Shown piece after piece: positions 23,977 to 36,600 of a stretch of DNA of 64,000 nt. Position numbers and translations under genes: made by a program. The stretch's first letter is position 1; every line of letters begins with the position of its first letter. Under the pieces are notes generated by a model. That model had not been told where the DNA came from. It did not search any database and saw only the letters and a list, made by a program, of their open reading frames with translations. Origin of the DNA: Durusdinium trenchii (lineage: Eukaryota > Sar > Dinophyceae > Suessiales > Symbiodiniaceae); assembly GCA_963970005.1 (NCBI GenBank), contig CAXAMN010008335.1:921020-985019 (forward strand), read 5' to 3'.

Positions 23977-26946
23977 CTGGGTCCATAGCGGCCTGGCTCA
24001 GATGCTGCGCCAGCCCGGGGTAGGAGGCCTTGGAGGAGCTGACGAAGCAGGCGGAAGCACACCCAGCCGTGGGGGGGCAGCTTTCTTGGGGCCTACCTTG
24101 GGCGTCCAAGGACGCCACAAAGCGCCAGGAACCCCTGGCGCCAGTGACGAAGAACCCAGAAATCCCCCCCAAAAAAAAAAACAGGAAGCGATGAGCTAGG
24201 TCCATGAGTGCGTCAAAGCCTTAGAAGGACCGGTCTTCTCGAGCCTGTAGAGTTTCCAAGAATTGGTTGAATAGAAAGTCTACAGGAAACCCATGGTGTT
24301 CACCCCAAAAACTATGTTTCCTGCAAATGTTCCCTTGAACCATTGAGAGTTGATTCTCTCCGTGAGCCGAGCCGCTTTGCCAAATGTCCCGAAACCACTG
24401 ACAGCCACTGGCTCACCGGGTGGAACTGAAAAACACAGCCCACACCCCTCCCAAATCACACTGAAGACTTGAAGAAACATCTCCACATACAACATGCACT
24501 CGAGCATCCTCTCCACTCTCCACGCATAATCTCCACCCCAATTCGCCACATCTGCGCGGATCCTGCCTTTCCCGAACATCTCGCGAGCATATGAGGCCCC
24601 CAGCCGCGAAAGGTGCAAAGCCCAAGTCCTGCGGGAAAGGAGACACTCCATGCGTGGCATTTATGCTTACGTTGACCTCCGAAAACACCCTAATGTAGGG
24701 GTGTAGGTGTATATACATGATGTATACCCTCGAAGTCAAAGACCATTCTAAAAATGGTTGATCTGGCTTTGTAGTGTAAAACCCTTAGTGAAACAATGGT
24801 TGTTCCGTATAGGCTATTAAAACAATGGTGGTTCGACTTCTAGGGTATATATATATATATATATCTGTGCGCGTAGAAAAGCTACGAACGGAGTATCAGG
24901 GTGTTGAGTCGGGAAGGGCATCGCAACCGTTTCGCTCGTGGACGATGGAGCTGAGGACGAGGACAAGCCAAAGACCCAACAGGAACGGAAGAAGTCTATT
25001 CGTCCTCGTGAATGGAAGGAATATGAAAGAATGTGGGTGGTGTCTGCCTTCTGCCTGCTCAAGCAGTCCGATGGATATTCTTGTAAAACCTGACAGCCTG
25101 ACAGTGACGCGTTTGAACCTGCGAACCTCTTGCGGTCAGCTTGAACCTCGCGTGAAAACCAGTCTTGGTCCACCACCCGTCTCTGCCACCACCGCTCGGT
25201 CCTTGGAACTCTCGATGATGGGCTCCGTGTGGCTGTGCAGGAAGAAGTTGCATCCCTCGGCCGCGGACGCCCCCACGTCTGCGTCCGGGATCCAGGTCCG
25301 CTTCGCACGAGCCATCGGTGGAGGTGGCGGGAGCCCTCTGGGTGTTCCTCATCTGGTCGCATCATTTCGTCGCGCGTGCCTCCCGAAGAATGGGGCCCCG
25401 TGCCACACAGTTCCGGGTGCGGAGTTGCCTGGCGGGGCCCCAACAATCAGCAACACCCACTCCCAACCCACTTCCAATAGAACATAATAGAACCATCAAA
25501 AGCCCTCTCTCTACTCTCTCTCTCTCTCTCTCACAATCCACCCCACAGCTGGTGGAAAAAGCCTTTACGTGTTTGGTTTTCCTCCGGCCTTGTGGCCACC
25601 CAGAAGGTGCACTGTCGGCAATCCCTCACGAAGGTCGCCCCTTCACAGGTGCCGATCAGCACCTCGCAGCCCGAACCTGAGCCGAAGCGGCCGGTCCCTG
25701 CACCCGCGGCCGGTCGAAGCGCCCGAAACGAGGCCATACGAGGCACGGAAGCGGCATGGAATCGGCCGATTTCTAGCGGATGGCATGGATGGAAAACGAT
25801 GGAGAAGGGCCCATGGGATCTTCCTGGAAAATCCTGTCCATTTTCGGGGCCTCGCCCTGTGGAAAAAATGGCTGTTGAAAATGAAAGGCGGTCCGTGGAG
25901 ACGAACCATGTGCTTGCTGTTCAGAACCCTCCGGAGTAGAGTCGACCCCTGACCAGCAATACACATCAGCATAATCTGAAGGGGTTGGTTCTCCCTCACT
26001 ACACTCCCGTTTGCTCCCTGCTCGGGCCCCCGCACTCATCCACGAAGGTCTGCTCCGTGCGATCGCACACGTAGACCTTGCAATCCACCAAATCCTGGCG
26101 CACGGATGATCTCTGTAGCCCCTTTTGGCTCAAGTCGCCACTCTGGTTCAAGCTGGGAAGGGACCTCTTCTTGTCTGGAAACAGGGAAAAGAGAGTGATC
26201 CTCAATCAGGGGAGGGACCTCGATCCGAGCTTCATAGCAGTTGCCACCATACCGGTGGTCAATGATACCACCTGGTCACACAGAAAGAAAAGAGGTTTAA
26301 GCTCTGTTGCGGGTAGCCTCTCCGACCTCCCGTTCAGCCGCCCATTTCGGAGCACTCCCGGCCCCATCCGCATCCTCTATGTTCATTTGCGCGCCGGGAG
26401 CGCAAACCTCAGCAATGCACGGCATCGAAAAGCCTTGAGGCCCCCAACTGTTGACAGACTAACTGCCCTGGTAACACATATCAAGCCCCCGACTCATGGG
26501 CGGTCACCGCACAATCACATCAAACAAATCTGGAAGGTCTCTGTGGATCTACAACTGTCATTCATACCTAGGGTTGCCATGCCCCATGCAACGACAGGAA
26601 AGAAATCTCTTCTCAACAGGTTCTATGCTCTGTGATTTTGCAATTTCTTCAGTCAGAGCTTCCCCCTCCCATCCTGGAACTATAACATGGAAGTGGAACA
26701 CCCCTGGTCTGTAAAGGAAACGTGTATTTCCGGAGGCCCCGGCCATTCACTTCCACATAGTTCCAGGGAGGGTCACTTCCAGATGAGGTCAAATGAGCCG
26801 GGTCATTCAACGCTGGGCGCCCTGGGACCCCCGTGCCGCGCCCGGCTGCCGCCACACGGTGCAGCCCTTCCGCTTGCCGATGAGGTACGGGTTCAAGCCT
26901 CGGACGAAGCATCGCATCGGAGGCTTCGTGGAATCGTTGACCTTCC
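23977..26946 (-). CDS. TBCC/RP2-domain protein (tubulin-cofactor C family), partial model
   Basis: TBCC-domain proteins act on tubulin folding or as GTPase-activating proteins for ARL-type small GTPases (RP2). Minus-strand exons: 26946-26842 (FVRGLNPYLIGKRKGCTVWR), 26094-26034 (DLVDCKVYVCDRTEQTFVDE), 25676-25589 (SGCEVLIGTCEGATFVRDCR), 25255-25202 (GCNFFLHSHTEPIIESSK) and 24028-23977 (ASYPGLAQHLSQAAMDP). These follow the RP2/TBCC beta-helix order, including the DDC/NC and RDCRxC repeats and the QPIIESS block. Between RDCRQC and the HSHTEP block one short exon is missing, where the QLRTRDC segment with the GAP arginine would sit, so GTPase-activating capacity cannot be judged. The first and last exons of the gene were not found. 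Donors are GC and GA; acceptors mostly AG|G. Subfamily (TBCC, RP2 or TBCCD1) is not settled. Confidence 0.8.
24723..24848. repeat. inverted-repeat element, family R5 (TACCCT-GAAGTC type)
   Basis: Starts ATACCCTCGAAGTCAAAGAC and ends GACTTCTAGGGTAT, with a (TA)n run immediately outside the right end. It lies in an intron of the TBCC-domain gene. Related copies are at 41641-41758 and, in part, 40290-40343. Confidence 0.75.
26113..26134 (+). other. relic of the dinoflagellate spliced leader
   Basis: The plus strand reads GTAGCC, then CC, then TTTTGGCTCAAG. The published dinoflagellate spliced leader has GTAGCC, A, TTTTGGCTCAAG. Eighteen of nineteen leader bases are therefore kept with a one-base length change. 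No GT follows CAAG, so it is not a usable leader donor. It sits antisense in an intron of the TBCC-domain gene, 19 bases upstream of that gene's second exon. Confidence 0.7.
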
Positions 26947-27154
26947 CTGTGAAAAGAATTGTTCATGTCCAGTTTGCACTTGCCTAGGTTATTGAACACG
27001 CGATGCCTAGGCATGTGATTGAACACCGCATTTGCGGCTGCAAAGCCCTGAAGAGTCCCAAGGGGGACGAAAAGCTAGGCATTTAATATGTTGCTGCAGC
27101 TGCAGTCGTAGAAAAGCTGCGTTGGGCTTGAGCAACCTGTTCTAAAGTTGAACT

Positions 27155-27240
27155 TCAGGATTGGCAAGGGACCTTTTACAAGTCTAAGTGACCACTGGGA
27201 TCTCGAAAGATCACTGGAAAGGTCCTGGATTGGGCTTGAG
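27155..27240. repeat. inverted-repeat element, family R1, diverged copy
   Basis: Carries AGGATTGGCAAG, GGACCTTTTACAAG, CTAAGTGACC and AAAGGTCC in the same order as the R1 element at 2227-2287 and its flank. The inverted ends are more decayed than in the 10512-10590 copy. Confidence 0.65.
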
Positions 27241-28849
27241 ATTCTCAAAGGATCATGGACATCTGGCCCTTGCCTAGAAAAACTGGTGCCCTTTCTCCCA
27301 CCAAGCCCCATCGCGCGGTGTCCCGCGTGTTCACCCGGGAGCACCGGGCGCGGAAAGCCTCGGCGGGTGAGGCTGGGAAGCCTTTCAAGTCGCGAAGGTC
27401 GCAAAATGAGCACCTCGTAGGTTAAACTGTGGTTTGACCCGGGTGTGCATTGTCATAGGGACCCTGAATCAACACCCTGCATCGAAACACGGTGGTTAGA
27501 GAGGCTTTCCTGATCCAATGTATATACGCCCACCAACATGCCGGTAAAAGTACGGCTGATCTGGCTGACCGTGCCATGACTGTGCACACAGGCAGTGGCC
27601 ATCAGTTGGCTCACAGGTGCAGGAGCTCATCTGTGAATGACTGGCATGGGAAGCAGAAGCGAAGCATCTGCTTGATCGACGTCTTCCTCAAATTGGGAGA
27701 GATCCTGGACGTCCGACCCAATTCCGTCGAGGTACCCCGGTACCCCTCACCAACCACGGGCCATACAAGGAGCCTCCCTGCCCCAATAAGCACCGTCACG
27801 CAAGGGGTCCCTCATGGATACGGGTCCTATGAACCGTGACCAACGAAGATGGACCCCCGCAACTCCAACGTTGACCCCCTACAGCCTGGTGCAGCCTGCA
27901 ACCACCCACACTCCGAACCAACCGTGTGCTTCCTCAGCAGCTTTTTTCTGCCTAACATGCACCTAGGTCAATCGCCTCAGCCCCCTCTCTCTGGACCGAG
28001 CCCCTTCTAACTACGAGCTCGGGTGCGGCCGGGTGCGGCCGGGTGCGGCCTCCGAAGCCCGCAACGACACCGAGCAGCAAAACCCACGGCTGCCTCACAA
28101 AGACCACAGAACGGCAGCCTCATTCGGTCCCGAAAATCTGTATGAAAGCGCAGTTGATGGTGATGTTCACTCCTTCCTCCTCCCCACCAACTTCATTCTC
28201 ATCGCTCTGAGGCTCCGGGAGCGACTCTGGTGGAGGAGCTGAAGCAGGTGGGGGTGGCAAAGGTGGTGGAGGCATCCTTGAGATCTGCACGCCCAAGCTG
28301 GCACCAAGCTGCGAGTGCTCCTTGCTCGTTTGTGCACCCTGCCTCTGCATCTTCACTCCCAACCCCGCGCGGACCCGGGCGGACGAGAAGCCACGGAGGG
28401 GCGGACCCGGCATGCTGCAGAGCTCAAGGGTTGAGCTCAAGACATTGCCCCTCAGCAGTCGCGACAGCATCTCGGCCGCGGTATGCGCTCCACACAGCGA
28501 CTTAGCTACTAGCTATCGTATAGCTGCTTAGCTCGAGCTGAGCGGCAGTCAAAACGTTGGCACACCCATGGGCAAAACCACACCAGCTCAAAAACCAAAG
28601 AAAAGGTGGTCATCCGGTGCTGAGTCGTGGGGTCCAGTGTCGGAGCCGCCAAGTAAGGCTCCCATTCAAGGAGTCCCAACATCCAAACCCCAACAGCAGG
28701 CATGTCATCCGGACGAACCCCAGCTCCAGGCCCCGCACCCGTCTGCAGCCCGGGCAGGTCCACCTGTCCGGCCTGGAGCGCATACCAGTACATGCTCTTC
28801 TCTGTCCAGGTATGTACACACGCACGTAAGATATATTGGTACACATCAT

Positions 28850-28985
28850 ATATATATATAGATATATATATATATATATTTATATATACATAATACACAT
28901 ACCCCGTCTTCTTCTTCCTCCTCCTTCTTCCTTCTTCCTTCTTCCTTCTTCCTTCTTCCTTCTTCCTTGTTCCTTCTTCTTTCTT
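28850..28985. repeat. TA microsatellite followed by CTTCTTCC tract
   Basis: TA dinucleotides (28850-28888) are followed after a short link by a CCTTCTT heptamer-like tract to about 28985. Simple repeat, no coding evidence. Confidence 0.9.
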
Positions 28986-30612
28986 CTTCTTCATCATCAT
29001 CATCTGAAGTACATGGTTCTTCTCTTCACGTAATAGGATGCATGGTCTTGGGCAAAGACCCATGCACTAAAGCAACATCTGGTGTAGCAAGGCCATACCC
29101 TTTTAGGCCATGCTAGGACCGGACCGTCAGGCTGGTTTATAGACACCACTTAGGCAAGGATGCCGTTGAGGAATACAATCTTCCCTCATTCTCTTCCTAC
29201 AGAGCGCAGCGAAGCTCCGGCTTTTCTTTCAGAATTGTTCCCTGAGAAGGTCGTTTCAACTGTGCCACAACTGAACAGGCAGTTCAAAGGTGCTTCGACA
29301 ACTGGCCAAAGTGAACAAAAATGTCATCTTCACACCCGCACCCTGAGTACGGATTCCATGTCCAAGCTTCCTTGGGAGGGAAAGGGGCAGCCACGACCTT
29401 CATCGGCATTCCCCTCAGTGCGCCCCGCCAGGTGCACCTTGGGCGCACTCAACGTCCGCTCCCCGCTGTGCGCGTGGCCGCCTCTGCCTTGAACTCCTCG
29501 AAGAAGTCCCTGGGGAGTCCAACGGGGGGGTTCGGCGCCTTCGGTGTGGGCGGCGCCGAGAGGAGTCTTTGGCCTCCTGGGCGGCCGGTGGTGAATGAGA
29601 TCACCACTGTGGCGTGGTGAACCAGATGAAACTATCAAAGGATGACTGAATTAAACGAGAAGGGGCTCAATGCTAGGATGTTCTAGAAGCAAACCTGCAC
29701 AACAATTGAACTCCTCAAACCTCCACTGCGCGGAGTTTGGAGAACTGGAAGTCTTCACTCCTCTTGCGACTCGTTCAATCTGCTTCCATCCCATGGCATT
29801 TAACACATAGACCTGCCAGCTCACACCAGCTCAAAAGGAAAGAGGGACACCGTTCCTGAAAAAGACCTTGTTGAGTGGAATTACATCAATGTGCTCACCC
29901 ATCCAGATCTCTTCCCCCAACAGCAACCGCCCTCCGCCCTGCCGTTTGACACCACCACGGGCCCTTTTCGGCCTAATCTCCGCCTGGCCATAGCCCAGGT
30001 AATCCCCCAAGTAGCTCCTCAGCTCCTCGCCGATCAACCGGCAACAAGCATCCCTCTCTGGGTTCGCCCATCGCTTGGGTGGAGAACCAAGGGTCATCCC
30101 CCGAAGCTCGGAGTCCCTCTCCAGAGGTGGATCGGTGGATCGATTGGGAACATCCAGGCCCCAAGCGCAACTTGATGGGCAACATCATGATGCTCGCAGT
30201 GAGCCATGACAGAAACCCACAGTCGAGTCAAACAAAAGACATGTCGCAACCCTGGTTGAGGCACGACCTTTTGTAGCTGCAGGGCTTGTTTCACACGGCC
30301 CCTGCCCTCGCGTCTGCGCGTGGCCATCGGAAAAATCCTGACTAGAAATTGGCTTGGCCAATCAAGATCAGTTTTGGGCCATCAAGGGCATCATCACTTA
30401 CAAGCCTTACCACTTCTTCGCTGGCTTGTTGCCACCCAACTTCCTGGCCCCTCGCTCACCTGAGGAGTGATCGACACAAGAGAAAATCGCCAAAGCACCT
30501 GCCAAAAGGATGGGTGTTTGCTTTTGGAAGGGTTGGGAGGCTTGGGAGGACCCACATCAGCGAACCTCCATGAACCACGCTTCAAAGCGTGGTGCTAGTG
30601 GGTCAGGTCAAG

Positions 30613-33600
30613 CTATTCCTCCAGCAAGCCCTTCTCTTCGAGAAAGGCCACTGCATCTGCCAGGCCTCAGGGCGGGAGCCGCGTATGGACGTGGCGGATC
30701 GACGCCTGTGGCTGATCTTTCTCTCCCCCCCCCCGCAATTCGTGAGACTTTGTGGCATTTGGGGGTCCAAAGGCCTTGCCTCAAACAAAAGTCTCATGTC
30801 CAACCTTCTGAACACCTACAGTGATGCAATGTGCTCGTCCACCAGTCCAATTTCTTTCTATAAGGCTCGCTTCTTTGGGGCTTCTTCCCGTGGACAGCTC
30901 GGGGCTTGTGGATGGCTCGTCACCGGGCGGGAACATCTGTCCAAGGTTCAATCCACCACTGCCAGCGGCGGTGTTCGGCAGAGCTTCTCATCTCCAGGAC
31001 GATATTTGCCTCACGCCGACGATGGAAATCAGATGAAATCGGTCTGAGCATGGTTTGTGGGCATTAGAGGGGTGAGGAGTTTCATACATTTTCTCTTCCA
31101 AACAGGATCCCCCCAAGTCGTGGCTTGCGGCCTTGGAGTGTTCGAAACTCCCCCGAGGAATTCACCGGTGCTGGCGGGTTGCAACAGGCAAGGCACCAAA
31201 AGCCAGTTCCATTCGAATGGGCAAACCAATCCCCAAAACGGTCATCCACTGACTGGGGAAGCACTGCAAGCCAAGGCACCAGTGCGCACCAAGATGGCTT
31301 GCATTCCCACATCCATCGCCCCCTGGATGTCATCGCGCACGTCGTCCCCTGCATGCAGATGGGGACGCCAAGGCCAAATGGGGCAACCAAGGCACGATTG
31401 GGCAATTTAATGCTATTTATGCTGGGGTCGGGGTCAGATGACTGAGGCCAAAGTGGCCCGATATGACATACAACTCTTCCAGGGAAAGTCCTAAGTCATG
31501 TAGAGGTGTGAAATTCACCATTTCAATGGCAAATGGCAAACGTTCATGACATAGGCCAGTTTGGCGACAACCTCTGACAAATCATTGTCTCTGAATTTGA
31601 GGTTTTTCAAACTTCAGCTTCATGACATAGGACTCCGTGACCCTAGGGCAAAACCTCATGACTTGGCCGGGTTCACTCTAGTATATATATATAAGGGCAA
31701 CAAAAAAAAGGTCAAGGAGTCAAGGTCCTGACACCTCAGATCACACCCATCGGCTCCGAGCCGCACCGGCCGTCCGGCCTACCATGACCACCGCGTCGGC
31801 GCGATAGGGGGGCGTCCCCGTGCGCGGCGGAGGCGACGCAGTGGAAGAAGTCGGGGCTCCTGGGCGCCGGTGAAGCATACCGAACCCATGGCATCGAGAG
31901 ACCTAGGGGCCGGGCCGGTGGATCTGGGGGGGGGCCCTACCCTAGGTCAAGCATACCCCCTATCACGAACCTTCATGATGATCCCAGATGGTCATTCAGG
32001 AACGCACGCACATACGCCACGCGTTGGGAACATGCACTGCTGCGCGTGGGACAAAGCCCCCGGCTCACTTGGATGGAACACTCAGGGGGCCAAGGCGGCC
32101 AAGGACAAAGAACTTCGCTGAGCGGACACCATCATGCGCACCTGCACCCCAAAGTTGAGTAACAAAAGCATCCAATAAATTGTGGATGCTGCACCTGCCA
32201 CCTATTCCACCAACCAACCAACCAACCTACCTACCTACCTACCTAGCTAGCTCTCTGCCTGCCTGCCTGCCTGCCTGCAACCAATCACGCCCTGTTGGTG
32301 AGTGCTTTATTCATTATTCCGACCCGTCAACCGAATGCACTCGGCCAGCACTCGATCCAAAGCCGAGGCACGGCTTGCCCACCACCCTCGCTAATTTGCC
32401 TCCAAAACAATCCAAAACATGAGGGAAGGGTGGTTTCAACACGTCCGGATGGATCTGGGATATGGTAAATTCATGGTGCACCATTTGTTGAGACTGAGCC
32501 ATCACACATCTGAGAATTCAGCAACTCCCCATTGAATTCGCCTTTCGCTCTTCAGTCGTCGCACCTGTCCAAGTCCAACCAAGTGGTCTGGCCTCCTGTC
32601 GCAAGCAACGTGGTCCCGGCCCTGCCTGTGGCATACTCCAACGCAGCCACAAAGGGACCGGCCATCATTTGAAACTCCCCCGCCTCACGGAAGTAGCGGC
32701 CCTTGTTCACCTCGGCTGGTCGGCAGAATCTGCGGACTCACCTCGGTAGAGGTCGTCCTCCCCGCATGGCACGGGTGCTGAGTCCGCAGCACCCCCTCCT
32801 GTGTGGATGATGAGTGTCAACAGGGACCACTCGAGAACATCTGAGATTGACTCGTTTCAGGAACCTTTGACATCCACTGACATTACTACTTTCTACAGTT
32901 GCAGTGTATTACTTATTCAGCCATCAAGCTTAAGTATATTCTTCAAAATCCTTGGAAACTGGGCTTCTGGAAAAGCATCCCCCCTGCTGTCCACGACAAG
33001 GGGCAGCAATCAGCTCACCCTCCTGGGCGTTGACAGGTGGTTCTTGTTGATTGTGGTTGGGTTGGCCCATTGGCACATTAGCATACTCTGACTCACCAAT
33101 CTCGAAGTGGATGCCATCATCCCTCCAAAAGGATCTATTCCTCTACCACAGGCTGCCTTTCCACTGTGCTCTGTTGGGAGTCAGGGGAGTAGTTGACTGC
33201 CAGGCAAACTGTCTTTGTGGCATGTTCGATCACTTTATGTGGCCAAGTCAATTCCCAAAACCTCTGCAAGTTCCATTTTGAGCGTGTTTGGCCTCAACCG
33301 TGAAGCCCGATGCCATGTGCTTTCTGATAACGCTGAGCTATTCGACAGGCCATCCAATTGTCAGGCCACGTTCAAGGGCTCAGAAAAAAGGCCAGAAAGC
33401 GACCACATGGAAGTTGGAACCCTGCTTGAAAGCTCTGGTAACCCTGGAGAGGATCCTCCGGGTTCGTTTCTTCTCGTTCGGAATCTCATGCTCGTCAATT
33501 CGCAGCCACGCTGCCACGTTCGGTGGTTTCGACGGCTCGCAACCCTGAAACAGGTGGCCACGCTGCAACAGTTTTAAAATCGCAAGAGACTTGGCAACTT

Positions 33601-36600
33601 CTTGGGAAAGACCTTACATGATTCGATGATAAATACCTCCAGAACCATCGCCCACCCCTCCCGCCCAACAGCCACCCTCACCCAACCGCAAACCGCCGAC
33701 ATCGCCAGGCCTTCTCGAGCAGCACCCGCATGGCCTCCGTCAGCCGCGCGTAGTGCATCTGCTGCGGGGCCTCGGGGCGGGCGGCTCCGTTGCGGTGAAC
33801 GACCCGACGTCCGGGGCGACACGTGGAAAAGCACGTCGGACGGTCTCCAAATGACATCCGGTCGCCTGTGAGTCCTTCGTACCCGAACCCCCAACCAAAA
33901 TCCTCCAGCGCTCACGCGGCATTCGTCGCGGCCCCCGGGGGCTTCACCCAATGCTCACCCCGAGCACCGCCACCGGCCCCGTGTGGAAGCGCGCCGTTCT
34001 GGGCCAAAGGCGCCGTGCCCACGACCACCGCGGTGGCTTCACTCGCGGGGAAGTCTTGGAACTCCTGGGGCAACCACGGAGAGGAGGAACAAGGCAGGTT
34101 CAAAAGAGGGACACTCGGAGACAAGCATGCAAGCCTGGCAAACCAAACAACCAGAAACAAATGGATGTTTCCCCAAACAGCCATTTCCTATGTAAAGGAT
34201 TTCAATTGCCATATTGGAACAACCATTTGTTTCTGGTTGTTTGGGTTTCCAGGAGTCGCTTCAACTTACAAATTCAGGCTCAACGGCATTCTTATCATCC
34301 CCAGCTTTATGGTCACCGCTGCACCTCCTTTTCCTGCTAGGAAACGTTCCACCCAAAACAGCCTCCAGCTCCGCCCAGACCAGCTCCTCCATGGCTTCGG
34401 GTGCCAAAAGACACAGCGGCTTCAGCTGCTGCTGCTCCACCAGCGCTCGGGCTGCGCTCAACGCGCTGAAGACTTCACCTGGACCTGAGGGACCCGCGCC
34501 GCGGCCGCGGTGCGGGAAAGGCGCACTGCAGCGGCATCGACCGAGCCCGAGCTCACGCTTTGGACAGAGCTCGCGAGGGTTTAAGACCGAGCTTCCAAAA
34601 GAGTCTTACGAAAGGGCAGCTCACTTCTCCCCCAGGCCACGAAAGCAAGCCGGTCCCGAAATGGCGGAGCTTCCGACCCGCCGAACAGGGCCCAATGAGG
34701 GCGAGGTGCGCACGTCGAAGTTGAGTCTTTGCAACTTGCGCATGACGGAGGAACAAGCCTCCTGTGCAGGTGTTTCCAGGCCTTTGGTCCACTAAACTGA
34801 TTGACAGCTGAACTGCTAGGTTGACAAACTAGACTCTCAGTGGGTCCTGGCAATCCAACACCATGAGACAGCCTACCTTGATCTGAGCGCATCCGGCGAA
34901 CGCGTTCGCGCGTTCGCGCATTAGATCCAGCACCACGATCCTGGGACTGGTTGGTGATCAAGCGATAAGCCTTCACCCGTTGGCCTTAGCGAGTGGGCAT
35001 CGGTGGCTTCTTGCATCCAGGACACTTGTGGTCGATCTGAATCTGAAGTTCTTTCTTGAAAGGGTTGGGACTATCCCCGAAAATGACCCTAGATATACAT
35101 AATCCGCCGGCCCTTGGGCGCGGCGTGTTTTAGGTGATTGGTTTGTATGCTATCCTAGTAGTAGTTTTGTTTTTAGTCTAATTGTACCCCGGCGCGGATT
35201 TTTGACAAGTCTAACTTCCCCCCCTCCGCCCCCCCCCTTCCCTCTCCCGCCCTCCCCCCCCCTCCCCCGTCCTTCCCCTCTCCTTGCGCCTACTTGTTGG
35301 ATATGGTTCTTTATGCGAGTGGGCATGGCCCTGGCCCCGCTCAGAGCCAAACTGGGCCGGCGGAACAATCCGCAGGGTTAAATATTTTATATATATATAT
35401 ATATATTTCGTTTTAGTTGATACATCAATGGAAAAGCTCCAAACTTTGAGGTTGTTTCGGGCAGTCCAGGGCCACACCTACAAGATGGTGCTGTTGTCCC
35501 CAGACTACCTTCCTCCTCCCAGCTCTGACCACTGTGGTCTGGCCACCAAATACCTGCCCTGTTCCGACCCACTCAGCCACATCCCTCACCTCTTTTTTAG
35601 CGATGGCTCCGGTAGAAATCGCTGAGGATGTTTCGAAACTCGATCCAAAGGCGCTAAGACCTCGCGTGACATCACTGAGGGGGCGAGCAAAGGAGCCCCC
35701 TCAGCAAGGAGAGACCAACGACAAAAATCTCGGCGTGTAGAGATCACGCGGCTGCATGGCGACTCCAGCCACGCAGTGGCGACTGAAGGCGCTCAGAGAG
35801 GGTTGCCCTTCTCACTCTCGCCGATGCGCACCACCTCACGGCCGACATGCGGTTGGCCGTGCAGGTTGGGTGCACCTGATCAGGGGGGGGCTTAAGAGTG
35901 TGGTCGATGGGAACGTCGCATAGAAAGCCCTGGTAGGACAACTTGTGGCACTCAGAGTGTGGTCGATGCATGGCACTCGAAAGGGTCATGAAAAAGACCC
36001 AAATCCTCAAAACCACTACTACCGGTCTTGCTTTCTCGAACGCTGTGGGCCAGAACCCACAGCGAAACCCATGCCAAAGGCCCAAAGGATTCCCAATTCC
36101 CAATTCATCCTGAGACTGGAATCCATTGAATGACCAATATATAATTGATGTAAAGATTAATTCATGCATGAAACCTCGTATGAAGAGGTTAGTTCAATCC
36201 GAATTGTGACTTCTTGAGTCACATGTTGTTCCAATTCCACACGAAGAGGTGGTTCAAATTCCACATGCTGTTTTCCAACCTTCATTTCGGTGAGTCTCAC
36301 ACCGAAGAAGCCTGTACCCGCTGTACCCGAACCAGATTCACCTGGTGACCTGTGCGTTCTTCCCGTCTTCCCCGCCAACAAACCCAAACCCCCCCAGGGG
36401 GGGGTGGCTCCCAGCGACAGAACAAGAACGTCCCTGGCCACGCGGTCTGCCTGACGGAAGGCCACACGCCACACGTTGAAGAGGGCCCAGGACACGGCGA
36501 ACAACGGCAGGGCCAGGACTGCCAGGATACCTCGGCAGTTGGTAAGGCGAAAATCCCTCACCAGTGACCAAGTTTTAGGGTTGATAGACATTATTGGGAA

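Larger units (their letters stand above)
26947..30612. other. unassigned stretch between the TBCC and HAD genes
   Basis: About 3.7 kb. Minus-strand frames that look protein-like but are unrecognised include about 27410-27300 (RDLRDLKGFPASPAEAF), 28260-28130 (proline-rich then acidic, PPPLPPPPASAPPPE) and 29590-29490 (PVGLPRDFFEEFKAEA). These may be upstream exons of the TBCC gene or another gene. A copy of repeat R1 is at 27155-27240, TA repeats at 28850-28885, and a CTTCTTC tract at 28910-28985. Confidence 0.4.

Noticed and set aside
23417-24023. Overlapping long frames on both strands (up to 257 codons)
   Set aside because: Both strands are open because of GGAGCTCGG-like and CTTTCGG-like repeated words; no family block or splice site supports either.
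27500-27840. Plus-strand frame including KQKRSICLIDVFLKLGEILD
   Set aside because: Protein-like by eye, but the minus strand is equally open and there is no acceptor or homolog I can name.
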